DNA of 33,995 bases, taken from positions 1 through 33,995 of the forward strand of contig CALQGY020000029.1 in NCBI GenBank assembly GCA_943330235.2, read 5' to 3'. The notes below the pieces were generated by a model. It was not told the DNA's origin. It ran no database searches and saw only the letters and a program-made list of their open reading frames with translations. Every line of letters begins with the position of its first letter. The first letter of the stretch is position 1. The DNA comes from Candidatus Kuenenia stuttgartensis. Lineage in GTDB: Bacteria > Gemmatimonadota > Gemmatimonadetes > Gemmatimonadales > Gemmatimonadaceae. A program made the position numbers and the translations under genes. Below are positions 14,931 through 21,622 of the stretch, in pieces.

Positions 14931-15719
14931 ATGGTGCAAAGGGAAGTGAGACGGGCCGCCGTTGCCGGCGGACTCGCACTACTGATCATCGGAACGGTCG
15001 CCTGCGGAACCGCCGATCGCGCGGCGGTCGCGGTCCCCGCGGAACGCAACGCACCGGCTTCAACGCCCGCGGACGGGAAATCAACCGGAGCACCCGCAGC
15101 CTCGGCAACCGTCTCCGGAGCTTCCGATACCCGCGTCCCGCGCAAACGAGTCGTACTCCTCGGCACGAGCCTGACCGCCGGGCTCGGGCTCGACCCAGAT
15201 CGTGCGTATCCCGCACTGCTGCAACGCAAAATCGACTCCGCCGGATTCCCGCTCACGCTGGTCAACGCCGGATTGAGCGGCGAAACCTCGGCCGGCGCCC
15301 TGCGTCGCGCCGACTGGGTGCTCGATCAACCCGCGGCCGCCGTGATCCTGGAAGTTGGCGCCAATGACGGTCTGCGCGGCGTGGATCCCGACTCCACGAA
15401 AGCCAACATCGTGGCCCTCATTCGCACCGTCGCACGCCGGCAGCCGTCGGCGCGCATCCTGCTCATGCAGATGGAAGCGCCCACCAACCTCGGTCGCTCC
15501 TACACCACCCGATTTCACGCGGTGTACCCCGAAGCCGCGCGGGAAACCAACGTCACCCTGCTGCCGTTCCTGCTCGAAGGGGTGGCCGGTGACGCCCGTC
15601 TCAACCAGGCGGACGGGATCCATCCCAACGTCGAAGGGTCGAAGCGCGTTGCTGAAACAGTGTGGCGCGCATTGGCGCCCATCCTCACCGGATTCCAAAC
15701 GTCTGCCGCGACGCGATGA
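14931..15719 (+). CDS. tesA: TesA-like GDSL arylesterase/lysophospholipase, lipoprotein
   Basis: An SGNH/GDSL hydrolase of 262 residues from ATG 14931 (ATG 14925 gives two more). The signal core ALLIIGTVAC makes Cys25 a likely lipidation site, followed by a Pro/Ala/Thr-rich linker to about residue 68. Block I is LGTSLTAGLGL, with Ser80 as nucleophile but Thr where the usual motif has Asp (GTSL instead of GDSL), a variant I know from arylesterases of this group. Block III is EVGANDGLRG (oxyanion Asn) and block V DGIHPN (Asp-His). Family members hydrolyse thioesters and esters in the periplasm. The divergent pairing with ybbA-ybbP is the same as in E. coli, supporting a functional link. Confidence 0.9.
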   Translation: MVQREVRRAAVAGGLALLIIGTVACGTADRAAVAVPAERNAPASTPADGKSTGAPAASATVSGASDTRVPRKRVVLLGTSLTAGLGLDPDRAYPALLQRKIDSAGFPLTLVNAGLSGETSAGALRRADWVLDQPAAAVILEVGANDGLRGVDPDSTKANIVALIRTVARRQPSARILLMQMEAPTNLGRSYTTRFHAVYPEAARETNVTLLPFLLEGVAGDARLNQADGIHPNVEGSKRVAETVWRALAPILTGFQTSAATR

Positions 15720-15776
15720 GCGCCGGCGGCGCCCCGATTAACGCTCCCCCGTTCGCCTCTCGTCATTCCCCCCGAC

Positions 15777-16403
15777 ATGTCTCGTCCGCCGATGGCGACG
15801 TTACCCGAGCTGCTTGAGGACCTGATCCGTCGGGAGTTCGGTCCCTCCGAGCTGGCGGCTGTCCTCGCACTCGCGAATAGCGGGGCCGCTGCGGAGGCGC
15901 ATACACATCGGGTCGCGGATCTGCTCGGCGCGATGGTCACGGTCCGTCGCCGCTCCCCGTCGGAGATCTACGAATGGGCGGGGCTGCAACTCGCGCGGCA
16001 CCTGTCAAACGCGTTGCCGGTGCTGACCAAGAATCACACGTCGGCTCGCTCCATGCTGCTGCAGGTCGACGCGCTCGCCCACGAGGTCCAGCAGCGCCTC
16101 TTACCGGGAACCGCAAGCCCGCATTTCTGGGCGGACCTGCTGGATGCCCAGACCATTCGCATCGGGTTCGATGGGCCGGAATTGCTCGCTCGCCTCCTTG
16201 AGGGAGCCGTCCGAGGGCTCTGTGAGCATTTCGACGAACGCGCGGACGTGACTCGGTCGCTCCCGCCGGCGGCGCTGACGGAGCGGCGACTGGTCGACGT
16301 CCAGATCACGGTCGAGCGGCGTGCCAACTCGGGCCCCGTCCCAGCGGTCGGGGCGGAACGTCGATCGGGCGGCGGGACCACCGGCAAGCCCGCGCGGCGA
16401 TAA
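15777..16403 (+). CDS. H-NOX-like (heme NO-binding) domain protein, divergent
   Basis: A stand-alone protein of 208 residues whose first ~180 residues align by eye with the H-NOX/HNOB domain: N-terminal helices, SPSEIYEWAGLQLARHL (compare NEIWREVGRQ in Thermoanaerobacter H-NOX), then a helix with His102 (DALAHEVQQ) at the place of the proximal heme ligand and the following Pro in GTASP. The YxSxR heme-propionate motif is replaced by F131-x-G-x-E135, so heme binding is doubtful. The C-terminal ~30 residues are Gly/Arg-rich and look disordered. No cyclase, kinase or methyl-acceptor domain is attached, and the neighbours (tesA, efp) do not suggest a partner. The start may be ATG 15792; no ribosome site is clear. 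The family call is moderately sure, the function is not. Confidence 0.6.
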   Translation: MSRPPMATLPELLEDLIRREFGPSELAAVLALANSGAAAEAHTHRVADLLGAMVTVRRRSPSEIYEWAGLQLARHLSNALPVLTKNHTSARSMLLQVDALAHEVQQRLLPGTASPHFWADLLDAQTIRIGFDGPELLARLLEGAVRGLCEHFDERADVTRSLPPAALTERRLVDVQITVERRANSGPVPAVGAERRSGGGTTGKPARR

Positions 16404-16523
16404 TGCACTGGGACGGCCTTTCCCCAGCGCGCTAAACCGGATAGACTTGAAGGCTGTCCAACAATCGCAGGCGCGGGGCACCCCGCAGCTCGCGTTCCCC
16501 TGATCGTTCCAGGTGTCGCCAGT

Positions 16524-17090
16524 ATGGCCTTCTCTGCCACTCAGATCCGCCGCGGCATGGTCCTCGTCTTCGAGGGCGACCCGTGCCGTGTCGTTGAATT
16601 CCGTCATCACACCCCTGGCAATCTGCGCGCCATGGTGCAGGCGAAGCTCAAGAACCTCCGGACCGGTTCCAACTTCGAACATCGTTTCCGTGCCGCCGAC
16701 ACCATCGTGAAGGCCGACATGGAAACGAACGAGCTCGAGTTCATGTACCAGGGCGGAGATTCGTACCACTTCATGAACGTCGCGAACTACGACCAGATTG
16801 AGATGGACGAGGAAGCGCTGGGCGATGCGGCGCCGTGGATGCAGCCCGGGATGAAGATCCTCGCGGAGTACTACAACGGTCGCCCCATCGGCATCGAGTT
16901 GCCGAACTCGCTCATCTTGACCATCGTGGACACGGCGCCGGTCGTTCGTGGCGCGACGAAGAACGCGTCCTCCAAGCCGGCGAAGCTTGAGAACGGCGTG
17001 ACGGTCAACGTCCCCGAGTTTGTCGAAACCGGAACGCGCATTCGCGTGAATCCGACGCTCGGCGAATATCTCGATCGCGCCAAGGACTGA
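16524..17090 (+). CDS. efp: Translation elongation factor P
   Basis: EF-P, 188 residues, full length with its three beta-barrel domains: an N-terminal KOW-like domain (QIRRGMVLVFEGDPCRVVEF), an OB domain with YHFMNVANYDQIEM, and a C-terminal domain ending GTRIRVNPTLGEYLDRAKD. EF-P binds between the P and E sites of the ribosome and relieves stalling at polyproline. The loop that is post-translationally modified in other bacteria (Lys34 in E. coli, Arg32 in Pseudomonas) reads H-T-P-G-N-L-R-A here, with Asn33 at the tip, so neither EpmA/B nor EarP type modification is expected. ATG 16524 has an AGGTG ribosome-like site 10 bases upstream. It is followed by a hairpin at 17106-17132. Confidence 0.96.
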   Translation: MAFSATQIRRGMVLVFEGDPCRVVEFRHHTPGNLRAMVQAKLKNLRTGSNFEHRFRAADTIVKADMETNELEFMYQGGDSYHFMNVANYDQIEMDEEALGDAAPWMQPGMKILAEYYNGRPIGIELPNSLILTIVDTAPVVRGATKNASSKPAKLENGVTVNVPEFVETGTRIRVNPTLGEYLDRAKD

Positions 17091-17105
17091 TCAACGGCGC
17101 GCAGA

Positions 17106-17132
17106 ATTTGCAAGCGGCGAGAGCTTGCAAAT
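17106..17132 (+). terminator. Hairpin downstream of efp, possible terminator
   Basis: A perfect 10-bp stem (17106-17115 with 17123-17132, ATTTGCAAGC against GCTTGCAAAT) around a 7-base loop, 15 bases after the efp stop. No true U-run follows (GCGCGCGGGTTTGG), so it is either a weak terminator or an mRNA end-protecting hairpin. Confidence 0.5.
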
Positions 17133-17207
17133 GCGCGCGGGTTTGGTTACGATTTCCGACTGCCTTGGTGAGTTGTTTCGCTCGGCGGTTTCGTTCAACG
17201 AAGTTTC

Positions 17208-17238
17208 CGAACGATGGGCTTTTTCGGCCATTCGTTCG
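17208..17238. repeat. Imperfect inverted repeat upstream of tRNA-His
   Basis: CGAACGATGG (17208-17217) and CCATTCGTTCG (17228-17238) pair with one bulged T across a 10-base loop, ending 4 bases before the tRNA cluster. A smaller palindrome TTCGTTcAACGAA lies at 17190-17202. They may be leader processing structures for the tRNA transcript; no clear -35/-10 pair was seen in 17133-17242. Confidence 0.45.
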
Positions 17239-17242
17239 ACCT

Positions 17243-17317
17243 GGTGGCCGTAGCTCAATTGGTTAGAGCACCGGATTGTGGTTCCGGGGGTTGCGGGTTC
17301 AATTCCCGTCGGTCACC
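17243..17317 (+). tRNA. tRNA-His (GTG)
   Basis: Cloverleaf with acceptor GTGGCCG (17244-17250) pairing CGGTCAC (one G-T pair), D-arm AGCTCAATTGGTTAGAGC, anticodon GTG in loop TTGTGGT, and T-arm GCGGGTTCAATTCCCGT. The extra 5' G (position -1) opposite C73, typical of tRNA-His, is at 17243. CCA is not encoded. First gene of a seven-tRNA cluster. Confidence 0.96.
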
Positions 17318-17371
17318 CTGAGTCGCATCGAGAGCGTCGGCGCCAGTAACCTGTTGTGCCGTCGTTCCCGG

Positions 17372-17444
17372 AGGTCCGTAGCTCAATTGGTAGAGCACCG
17401 GTCTCCAAAACCGGCGGTTGGGGGTTCGATTCCCTCCGGGCCTG
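17372..17444 (+). tRNA. tRNA-Trp (CCA)
   Basis: Acceptor AGGTCCG (17372-17378) pairs with CGGGCCT; anticodon stem CCGGT/ACCGG encloses loop CTCCAAA with anticodon CCA; discriminator G at 17444. CCA tail not encoded. Lies 54 bases after tRNA-His. Confidence 0.95.
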
Positions 17445-17547
17445 TTGGAGCCGATATCAGCTGCTTCTTGCGGTATCGGTTATGTTGATTCGAAGCGCGT
17501 CCGGGCGGCAACGCGCGGAGCAAGACGAGGTGTTGTGCGATAACGAC

Positions 17548-17620
17548 GGCGATATCGTCTAGGGGACTAGGACACGGCCCTCTCAAGGCTGGAACACGGG
17601 TTCGAATCCCGTTATCGCTA
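17548..17620 (+). tRNA. tRNA-Glu (CTC)
   Basis: Acceptor GGCGATA pairs with TATCGCT (first pair G-T), anticodon stem CGGCC/GGCTG with loop CTCTCAA, anticodon CTC reading GAG; T-arm ACGGGTTCGAATCCCGT; discriminator A. CCA not encoded. Confidence 0.94.
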
Positions 17621-17646
17621 CTGCTGGTGTTGGACGCAGGGTTGTT

Positions 17647-17718
17647 GGCTCCATCGTCTATCGGTTAGGACACGACCCTTTCAAGGTTGAGAGACGGGTT
17701 CGACTCCCGTTGGAGCTA
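17647..17718 (+). tRNA. tRNA-Glu (TTC)
   Basis: Acceptor GGCTCCA pairs with TGGAGCT (first pair G-T, as in the neighbouring tRNA-Glu), anticodon stem CGACC/GGTTG with loop CTTTCAA, anticodon TTC reading GAA. It lies 26 bases after the CTC isoacceptor, so both Glu tRNAs are expressed together. CCA not encoded. Confidence 0.94.
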
Positions 17719-17766
17719 TGGGCTCCTGATGCTGGGGCTGACGGAGATGCCGGTGTAGTTGGAGTT

Positions 17767-17841
17767 GGGGGCGTAGCTCAGTTTGGTTAGAGCACTCGAC
17801 TGTCACTCGAGAGGTCGCGGGTTCGAGCCCCGTCGCTCCCG
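17767..17841 (+). tRNA. tRNA-Asp (GTC)
   Basis: Acceptor GGGGGCG pairs with CGCTCCC; anticodon stem CTCGA/TCGAG encloses CTGTCAC with anticodon GTC; T-arm GCGGGTTCGAGCCCCGT; discriminator G. CCA not encoded. Confidence 0.95.
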
Positions 17842-17911
17842 TTGTTCGTGACGCAGCACTTGGGAAGCAGTAGAAGGTGGTGGGCCGGCTTCGCCGGTGT
17901 AGCAGACGGAC

Positions 17912-17993
17912 GCCCTCGTGGTGGAATTGGTAGACACGCTACTTTGAGGTGGTAGTGCTGAAAGGCGTCGCGGTTCGAGTCCGCGCGAGGGCA
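17912..17993 (+). tRNA. tRNA-Leu (GAG)
   Basis: Class II tRNA of 82 bases with acceptor GCCCTCG/CGAGGGC, anticodon stem CTACT/GGTAG around TTGAGGT (anticodon GAG, reading CTC and CTT), and a short variable arm. Discriminator A. CCA not encoded. Confidence 0.93.
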
Positions 17994-18049
17994 TTTCCAG
18001 CAACGGTCGCAGCATCCACGGCACCTCACCGTGACAGCAGGTGAATTAC

Positions 18050-18121
18050 GCCACAGTAGCTCAGTGGTAGAGCACCCGATTCGTAATCGGGCGGTCATCG
18101 GTTCAATCCCGATCTGTGGCT
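18050..18121 (+). tRNA. tRNA-Thr (CGT)
   Basis: Acceptor GCCACAG pairs with CTGTGGC; anticodon stem CCCGA/TCGGG encloses TTCGTAA with anticodon CGT reading ACG; T-arm ATCGGTTCAATCCCGAT; discriminator T. Last gene of the cluster, 39 bases before a strong hairpin. Confidence 0.93.
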
Positions 18122-18160
18122 CTCTGGTCAACAACAACGCATCAAAAAATTAGAGATATC

Positions 18161-18191
18161 GCAACGGCCCCCATCCTCTGGGGGCCGTTGC
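18161..18191 (+). terminator. Terminator hairpin closing the tRNA cluster
   Basis: A perfect 12-bp GC-rich stem (GCAACGGCCCCC at 18161-18172 against GGGGGCCGTTGC at 18180-18191) with a 7-base loop. The following TGTTTCCC is a poor U-tract. An AAAAAAT run at 18144-18150 precedes it. Confidence 0.8.
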
Positions 18192-18227
18192 TGTTTCCCG
18201 GCGCGCCGCACGCATGCCAGCACCGCA

Positions 18228-20579
18228 TTGCTCCCTCTCTCCTTCGTGAACGCTCTCCTATCGGGCACTGCCCTCGCACGTCGCGCGTCGATCCGTGGCG
18301 TGGTAATCGTGGCCCTCCTGACGCCCGCGCCCATCGCCGCGCAAAGCGCCGCGCAGAGCGCCGCGCAGAGCGCCGCGTCAGCACCCGCTACGCCGTCACT
18401 GCGCGTGGCGAGTAGCAAAGGCACCATCCGACTCGATGGGCGGTTGGATGAACCCGAATGGGCGCGCGCAGACTCCATCGCCGCGCTTACCGAGATCGAA
18501 CCGACCGTCGGCGCCACCCCCGCGGGCCGCACCGTTATCCGCGTCATCGCCACCGAAAACGACATCATCTTCGGGATTCGCGCCGACGATCCGCGACCGA
18601 CCGGCATCGTCAGCTTCGCGCGTGAGCGCGACGCCTCGCTCACCAACGAAGATCACCTCAAGATCGTCCTCGACACCTATCTCGACGGGCGCTCTGGGTA
18701 CGTCTTCGCCGTCAATCCAAACGGCGCACGCTACGACGCCTTGGTGACCGATCAGGGCGCGACGGAGAACGCCAGCTGGGATGCCGTCTGGGACGCCGCC
18801 ACCGCGCGCAGTGCCAACGGCTGGAGCGCGGAGATCCGCATTCCCGTGCGCAGTCTGCTCTTCCGCCCCGGCCTGCGAGAGTGGGGCTTCAACGTGCAGC
18901 GTCGCGTGCAGCGCCTGCAGGAGACCGCGCGGTGGGCCGGCGCCCTGCGCGACTACAAAGTCACCCAGACGTACCGCGCCGGACGCCTCACCGCCTTGCC
19001 GGACTTCGCCCTCGGCATCGGGCTCAGTGTGCGCCCGGCGATGACGGCGGGCGCAGGGATCCCCCAAGCGCACACGGAGCTGCGCCGAGATCAGGCGGCC
19101 ATTCTCGATGTCACCCAGCGGCTCGGGGCCAATGCCCTCGGTTCGCTCACCGTGAACACCGACTTCGCCGAGACGGAAGTCGACACGCGGCGCACCAACC
19201 TGACGCGATTCCCGCTCGTCTTCCCCGAGAAGCGCTCCTTCTTCCTCGAAGGGGCGGACATCTTCGACTTCGGACTCGGCATCGCCAGCGACGTCCGGCC
19301 CTTCTTCAGTCGTCGTATCGGTCTGCTGAACGGACAGGAAATTCCCATTCGCGCCGGCGCGAAGATCAACGGCCGCCAGGGACGCACCAATGTCGGCGCG
19401 CTGGTCGTGCACACGGGGCGTGCGGACGCACCCGGATTCCAAGCGCTCGCCACCGATAACACCATGGGCGTCCTGCGGCTCCGGCAGAATGTGCTGCGCG
19501 AATCGTCGGTCGGCCTGATCGGAACGTTCGGTGACCCCACGGGCGCGCCGCGCCAGTGGCTCGCCGGAACTGATGCCACGTTCCAGACGTCGCGGTTCCT
19601 CGGGCATCGCAACCTCTTGGCCGGCGTCTGGCAGTTGGCGACCTCGCATCGGCCGGACGCACTCGGCAAGCCCGTCGTCGGTCGGGCCAACGCCTTCGGG
19701 GCGAAAGTCGATTTCCCGAACGATCTCGTCGACGTCGCCGCGACGTACAAATGGCTGGGGGATGCCTTCGCACCCGCCGTCGGCTTCGTGCCACGACCGG
19801 CCGTGCAGATCGCCACCCTGAACGTCAACTACAGCCCTCGGCCGCAACGCCCCGTCGCCGGACTCCACGTGCGGCAGATGGTCTTCGAGTCCCAGAACAC
19901 GCTGGTCGCGGACTTGGCCGGCCACTGGGAGAGCTATCGCATCTTTACCGCGCCGGTGAACTGGCGCCTCGAAAGCGGCGATCGCTTCGAACTCAATGTC
20001 GTCCCTACCGGCGAGCGACTCCGGACGCCGTTCAAGATCGCCGACGGTGTCACCATCCCCACGGGGACATACCACTGGAAACGCTACCGGGCCGAGGCGG
20101 GGCTCGCGGCCAAGCGGCGATTCTCCGGGCAGGCGACGTGGTGGTTCGGCGACTTCTACTCGGGGAGCCTCAACGAGTTCGTTCTCACCGCGAGCTGGAA
20201 GCCGTCATCCCTCATTATCGTCGAGGTCAACGGCACCCGAAACGAGGGGGCCCTGCGCGAGGGGCGCTTCACGCAGAACCTGTTCGGGTCACGCCTGCGG
20301 GTGAATGTGTCGCCTAATTTGCAATTCAACAGCTACGTGCAGTACGACAACAGCTCCGACGCCATCGGGGCGAATACGCGACTCCGCTGGACCTTCTCGC
20401 CACTCGGCGACCTGTTCATCGTCTACAATCACAATCTCCAGCACGACCGCTTCGATGCCGTCTCCGGCGAGCCGGTCTTGCGCGGCATCGCCACCGATCC
20501 CACGCAACGCATCGACTCCCGCTGGGGGCTCGCGTCCAATCAACTGTTGGTGAAAGTACAGTACGCGTTCCGCTACTGA
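18228..20579 (+). CDS. DUF5916 / CBM9-like exported protein
   Basis: A 783-residue exported protein of a family common in Gemmatimonadota and Bacteroidota, without a settled role. A signal region (GVVIVALLTPAPIAAQ) is followed by A-A-Q-S repeats. Residues ~60-240 form a carbohydrate-binding family 9-like domain (IRLDGRLDEPEWARADSI, then WSAEIRIPVRSLLF); the rest matches DUF5916, with landmarks FPEKRSFFLEGADIFDFG and many alternating beta strands ending LVKVQYAFRY, suggesting an outer-membrane beta barrel with a terminal aromatic residue. The start is uncertain: TTG 18228 opens the frame, GTG 18246 is an alternative, and neither has a clear ribosome site. The gene stands alone, convergent with the exonuclease gene 22 bases downstream. 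Confidence 0.85.
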   Translation: MLPLSFVNALLSGTALARRASIRGVVIVALLTPAPIAAQSAAQSAAQSAASAPATPSLRVASSKGTIRLDGRLDEPEWARADSIAALTEIEPTVGATPAGRTVIRVIATENDIIFGIRADDPRPTGIVSFARERDASLTNEDHLKIVLDTYLDGRSGYVFAVNPNGARYDALVTDQGATENASWDAVWDAATARSANGWSAEIRIPVRSLLFRPGLREWGFNVQRRVQRLQETARWAGALRDYKVTQTYRAGRLTALPDFALGIGLSVRPAMTAGAGIPQAHTELRRDQAAILDVTQRLGANALGSLTVNTDFAETEVDTRRTNLTRFPLVFPEKRSFFLEGADIFDFGLGIASDVRPFFSRRIGLLNGQEIPIRAGAKINGRQGRTNVGALVVHTGRADAPGFQALATDNTMGVLRLRQNVLRESSVGLIGTFGDPTGAPRQWLAGTDATFQTSRFLGHRNLLAGVWQLATSHRPDALGKPVVGRANAFGAKVDFPNDLVDVAATYKWLGDAFAPAVGFVPRPAVQIATLNVNYSPRPQRPVAGLHVRQMVFESQNTLVADLAGHWESYRIFTAPVNWRLESGDRFELNVVPTGERLRTPFKIADGVTIPTGTYHWKRYRAEAGLAAKRRFSGQATWWFGDFYSGSLNEFVLTASWKPSSLIIVEVNGTRNEGALREGRFTQNLFGSRLRVNVSPNLQFNSYVQYDNSSDAIGANTRLRWTFSPLGDLFIVYNHNLQHDRFDAVSGEPVLRGIATDPTQRIDSRWGLASNQLLVKVQYAFRY
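18335..18373 (+). repeat. 12-bp tandem repeats at the signal-peptide end of the DUF5916 gene
   Basis: Three 12-base units CGCCGCGCAAAG/CGCCGCGCAGAG (18335-18346, 18347-18358, 18359-18370) and the start of a fourth, encoding A-A-Q-S repeats at the expected signal-peptidase site. In-frame, so copy change would vary the spacer length. Confidence 0.9.
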
Positions 20580-20601
20580 GGCCACGCGCGGGCGGCCGCC
20601 A

Positions 20602-21477
20602 TTACTCGGGGAAGGGCACGTCCTCGAGTCCAGGCCCTGCCGCCATGCGGTGCACGACCGAGGCGCCCCGAGCCGTCGAGCCTCCGGGCCACGACACGCC
20701 CCCAACGGTGCACTGGGACAGCGTCAGTTCGGGTAACGGGACATCCTGACGGATGGTGGTGAGCTGCAGCATCAGGCGTAGGTGCTCATGTTGCCCGGCC
20801 AGTTTGGCCGTGTCGTCACGGTGACTCACAAACTCGCTGGCCTCAAGCGCCTTCTCGATGGTCTGCCAGCGCCGGAGCAGCTTGACGGCTGTCCCCTTGC
20901 CCACGCTTTTCACGCCGGGGATGTCGTCGCCCTCCTCCCCGCACAGCGCCTTAAAGGCGGGCAGATTGGCGGGCAGCACGCCGAACTTCGCGAGAACCTC
21001 GGAGCTGCTCCACGGCTTTATTCGCGTCCCATTCGGCCCCTTCCCAACGCCCACGTAGGTCGCCACATCCACGCCATCGGATACGAACTGCAGCAAGTCT
21101 GAGTCGTTGGAGAGCACGGTGACTCGTGCGTCAGCCCGAAATCGCGCCATCAGCGACGCGACGCTGTCGTCGCCTTCGTACGTCGCGACGCTCACGCTCG
21201 CGATCCCGGTCGCTTCCACCCCCTCGCGAATGGGGGTGATCCGTGCGCGCATCGAGCCGGTGCGACGATGCTTATACGTCGGGAAGAGTGCGTGCCGGAA
21301 TGTCGGCCCCTCATGATCCCATGCCGCGACGACGTGGGTGGCCGCAATGTCCAGGGCGGCCCCTCGCGCCATCTGGCACCAGAGGCGCACGCCGTTGTCT
21401 ACATCGCCGGCGGCCACGTGCGCCGCGCGACCGGCCAGCGACTGCGCGTCGATAATCAGGAGATGCGGTGTGCTCAT
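20602..21477 (-). CDS. Stand-alone 5'-3' exonuclease (flap endonuclease, Pol I N-domain-like)
   Basis: A 291-residue protein of the 5'-3' exonuclease family (PIN/FEN fold), like the N-terminal domain of DNA polymerase I or phage T5 exonuclease. Metal-binding and catalytic residues are visible in order: LLIIDAQSL (first Asp), AAWDHEGPTFRHALFP and YKHRR (arch region), YEGDDSVASL (Asp pair), VLSNDSDLLQFV (second metal site), and GEEGDDIPGVKSVGKGTA, the helix-hairpin-helix DNA-binding motif. Role by family: removal of RNA primers or flaps in replication and repair. No polymerase domain is attached and no polA lies nearby. The start at ATG 21477 gives the family-standard N-terminus. The gene is divergent from the YeiH exporter. 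Confidence 0.92.
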   Translation of the reverse strand: MSTPHLLIIDAQSLAGRAAHVAAGDVDNGVRLWCQMARGAALDIAATHVVAAWDHEGPTFRHALFPTYKHRRTGSMRARITPIREGVEATGIASVSVATYEGDDSVASLMARFRADARVTVLSNDSDLLQFVSDGVDVATYVGVGKGPNGTRIKPWSSSEVLAKFGVLPANLPAFKALCGEEGDDIPGVKSVGKGTAVKLLRRWQTIEKALEASEFVSHRDDTAKLAGQHEHLRLMLQLTTIRQDVPLPELTLSQCTVGGVSWPGGSTARGASVVHRMAAGPGLEDVPFPE

Positions 21478-21622
21478 GGAGACAAAGTAGCGACGCGGCC
21501 GGTCCGCGACGCGAATGCACGGGGGCGAACGCTCCCCGCCGCCAACGCCTATTGGTCGGCATCCGTAGCGCTCAGGGCGGGACCGATTAGTTCTCTGTCA
21601 GACGTCGGTCGCCCCTCTGTTA
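21478..21622. other. Divergent intergenic region between exonuclease and yeiH-like gene
   Basis: A 145-base GC-rich spacer that should hold the promoters of both genes. I could not find a convincing -35/-10 pair, operator or hairpin in it. Confidence 0.4.

Noticed and set aside
14927..15265. Extended N-terminus of the YbbA-like ATPase
   Set aside because: The extension runs antisense to the tesA gene and lacks any ATPase feature; ATG 14926 matches the family start.
17208..17238. Inverted repeat before tRNA-His as a rho-independent terminator of efp
   Set aside because: The stem has a bulge, is followed at once by the tRNA and has its T-run in the loop; a processing structure is equally likely.
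18396..20075. A 559-codon minus-strand frame inside the DUF5916 gene
   Set aside because: Asp/Glu/Gly/Arg-biased antisense frame without a domain; the plus-strand protein has family landmarks.
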